The notes beneath the pieces are model-generated. The model saw only the letters and a list, made by a program, of their open reading frames with translations. It was not told the DNA's origin and ran no database searches. The translations under genes and the position numbers were made by a program. DNA of 5,696 bases, taken from contig NZ_PEGG01000221.1 in NCBI RefSeq assembly GCF_002737765.1, positions 1 to 5,696 of the forward strand. The letters run 5' to 3'. This document shows, piece after piece, positions 4,395 through 5,696 of this stretch; within the stretch, counting starts at the first letter, position 1; every line of letters starts with the position of its first letter. The stretch is from Caulobacter sp. B11. GTDB taxonomy: Bacteria; Pseudomonadota; Alphaproteobacteria; Caulobacterales; Caulobacteraceae.

Positions 4395-5696
4395 ATGAGC
4401 CGCCTCGCCGCCTTCGGTCGCCTGGTCGCCGCCGGCTGGGCCCTGGTCCGGGCCGACGCCCTGATCCCGCGCGAGGTCGAGCCGCTGCTGCCGCCCGGCC
4501 CGCTGTGGCTGGGCCGGGTGCTGCGGCTGGCGGCCGGTGGTCAGGCCCGCAAGGGTCGGCCGGGCGAACGTTTGGCACACGCCCTGGAGCGCCAGGGACC
4601 CGTCGCGATCAAACTCGGCCAGTTCCTCTCGACCCGGGCCGACATCTTCGGCGCCGCCTTCGCCGAGGACCTGAGCCGCCTGAAGGACCGCCTGCCGCCG
4701 TTCCCGCTGGACGTCGCCCTGGCCGAGGTCGAGCGCAGCCTGGGCCGGCCGATCAGCGCGCTCTATGCCAGCTTCGAGCCCTCGGTGGCCGCCGCCTCCC
4801 TGGCCCAGGCCCATCCGGCCACCCTGCTGGACGGGACCGCCGTGGCCGTGAAGGTGCTGCGGCCGGGCATTGAACATCGCGTGCTGCAGGACAGCGCCAC
4901 CCTGCGCCTGGCCGCCGACCTGGCCCATCGCCTGGTCCCCGCCGCCCGCCGGATGCGGCCGCGCGACTTCGTCGAGATCGTCATCCGCGCCCTCGACCTG
5001 GAGATGGACCTGCGGTTCGAGGCGGCCGGCTGCGCCGAGCTGGGCGAGGCCATGGCGGTCGACAGCTATATGCGGGCGCCCGACGTGGTCTGGGACGGGG
5101 TCGGCAAGCGCGTTCTGACCCTGGGCTGGGCCCCGGGCATGGCCCTGTCGGATCCCGCCGCCCTCGACCAGCCGGGCCTGGACCGTCCGGCCCTGGCCAA
5201 TGCCGTGACCCGCGGCTTCCTGGCCCAGGCCCTGGATCACGGCCTGTTCCACGCCGACCTGCACGAGGGCAACCTGTTCGTCGGGCCGCCCAGCGCGATC
5301 ACGGCGGTCGATTACGGCATCGTCGGACGGCTGGGCGCGGCGGAACGGAAATATCTGGCCGAGATCCTCTACGGCTTCCTCAATCGCGACTATCCGCGCG
5401 TCGCCAAGGTGCATTTCGACGCCGGCTATGTGCCCGCCCACCAGGATATCGACGCCTTCGCCCAGGCCCTGCGGGCGGTGGGCGAGCCGGTGTTCGGCCG
5501 TCAGGCCCGCGACGTGTCGATGGGCCGGCTGCTGGCCCAGCTGTTCGAGATCACCGCCCTGTTCGAGATGGCCCTGCGCCCCGAGCTGGTGCTGCTGCAA
5601 AAGACCATGGTCACGGTCGAGGGCGTGGCCCGCCGCATCGATCCCGGCCACGACCTGTGGGCCGCCGCCGACCCGGTGGTGCGCCGCTGGATCGGC
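4395..5696 (+). CDS. ubiB: UbiB/COQ8-family atypical kinase-like protein for ubiquinone synthesis (partial, 3' end off the right edge)
   Basis: The first 434 residues of UbiB, an ABC1/ADCK-family protein needed for ubiquinone production. The family shows ATPase activity and supports the Ubi enzymes; older records call it a 2-polyprenylphenol 6-hydroxylase, which is not its demonstrated role. The frame is open from the ATG at 4395 to the window end; GAAGG lies about 9 bases upstream. Family features are in order: KLGQ (73-76) of the KxGQ motif, the alanine-rich loop AAASLAQAH (132-140), the ATP-binding lysine in AVKVLRPG (Lys153), the catalytic-loop motif HADLHEGN (286-293) and the metal-binding DYG (306-308). 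Many homologues have HADxHPGN and DFG, so Glu291 and Tyr307 are variants. Full-length family members are about 500-550 residues and end in membrane helices, which would lie beyond the edge. The gene follows ubiE functionally but is separated from it by about 1.27 kb. Confidence 0.95.
   Translation, partial: MSRLAAFGRLVAAGWALVRADALIPREVEPLLPPGPLWLGRVLRLAAGGQARKGRPGERLAHALERQGPVAIKLGQFLSTRADIFGAAFAEDLSRLKDRLPPFPLDVALAEVERSLGRPISALYASFEPSVAAASLAQAHPATLLDGTAVAVKVLRPGIEHRVLQDSATLRLAADLAHRLVPAARRMRPRDFVEIVIRALDLEMDLRFEAAGCAELGEAMAVDSYMRAPDVVWDGVGKRVLTLGWAPGMALSDPAALDQPGLDRPALANAVTRGFLAQALDHGLFHADLHEGNLFVGPPSAITAVDYGIVGRLGAAERKYLAEILYGFLNRDYPRVAKVHFDAGYVPAHQDIDAFAQALRAVGEPVFGRQARDVSMGRLLAQLFEITALFEMALRPELVLLQKTMVTVEGVARRIDPGHDLWAAADPVVRRWIG

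Noticed and set aside
4239..5651. 470-codon open frame on the minus strand
   Set aside because: It is the antisense shadow of ubiB, whose sense frame carries all the family motifs.

Overview
The window is high-GC DNA with alphaproteobacterial genes. The translated S20, Fpg, UbiE and UbiB products resemble the Caulobacter crescentus proteins as I remember them, so the source is most likely a Caulobacteraceae member (Caulobacter, Phenylobacterium or a close relative). I could not run a search. From memory, rpsT, an enoyl-CoA hydratase gene and fpg/mutM lie near dnaA and the replication origin in Caulobacter, so this is probably origin-proximal housekeeping DNA.

Layout, left to right: the 5' part of rpsT (minus strand, running off the left edge) with a good promoter; an enoyl-CoA hydratase/isomerase-family gene (minus, 331-1107, GTG start); a small acidic hypothetical gene (plus, 1229-1414) that converges on mutM with 4 bases between the stop codons; mutM/fpg (minus, 1419-2282, TTG start); ubiE (plus, 2363-3123), broken here by two single-base insertions; a non-coding stretch with a long composite palindrome (3263-3404); a lower-GC gene for a two-helix membrane protein of unknown function (plus, 3540-3983); a second non-coding stretch rich in GC hairpins (3984-4394); and ubiB (plus, from 4395, running off the right edge).

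The genes serve ordinary functions: translation (S20), acyl-CoA metabolism, repair of oxidised guanine (Fpg) and ubiquinone synthesis (UbiE and UbiB). ubiE and ubiB form a functional pair, but here about 1.27 kb separates them. That interval holds the palindromes and the only gene whose base composition clearly differs from its neighbours (about 58% GC by hand count, against about 75% in a sampled line of ubiB), so it looks like a later insertion.

I found no CRISPR array, transposase, tRNA or rRNA, and no clearly new multi-gene system. The items most worth a second look are the frameshifted ubiE, the 142-base palindrome with its outward-facing TTGACA hexamers, and the possible insertion between ubiE and ubiB.
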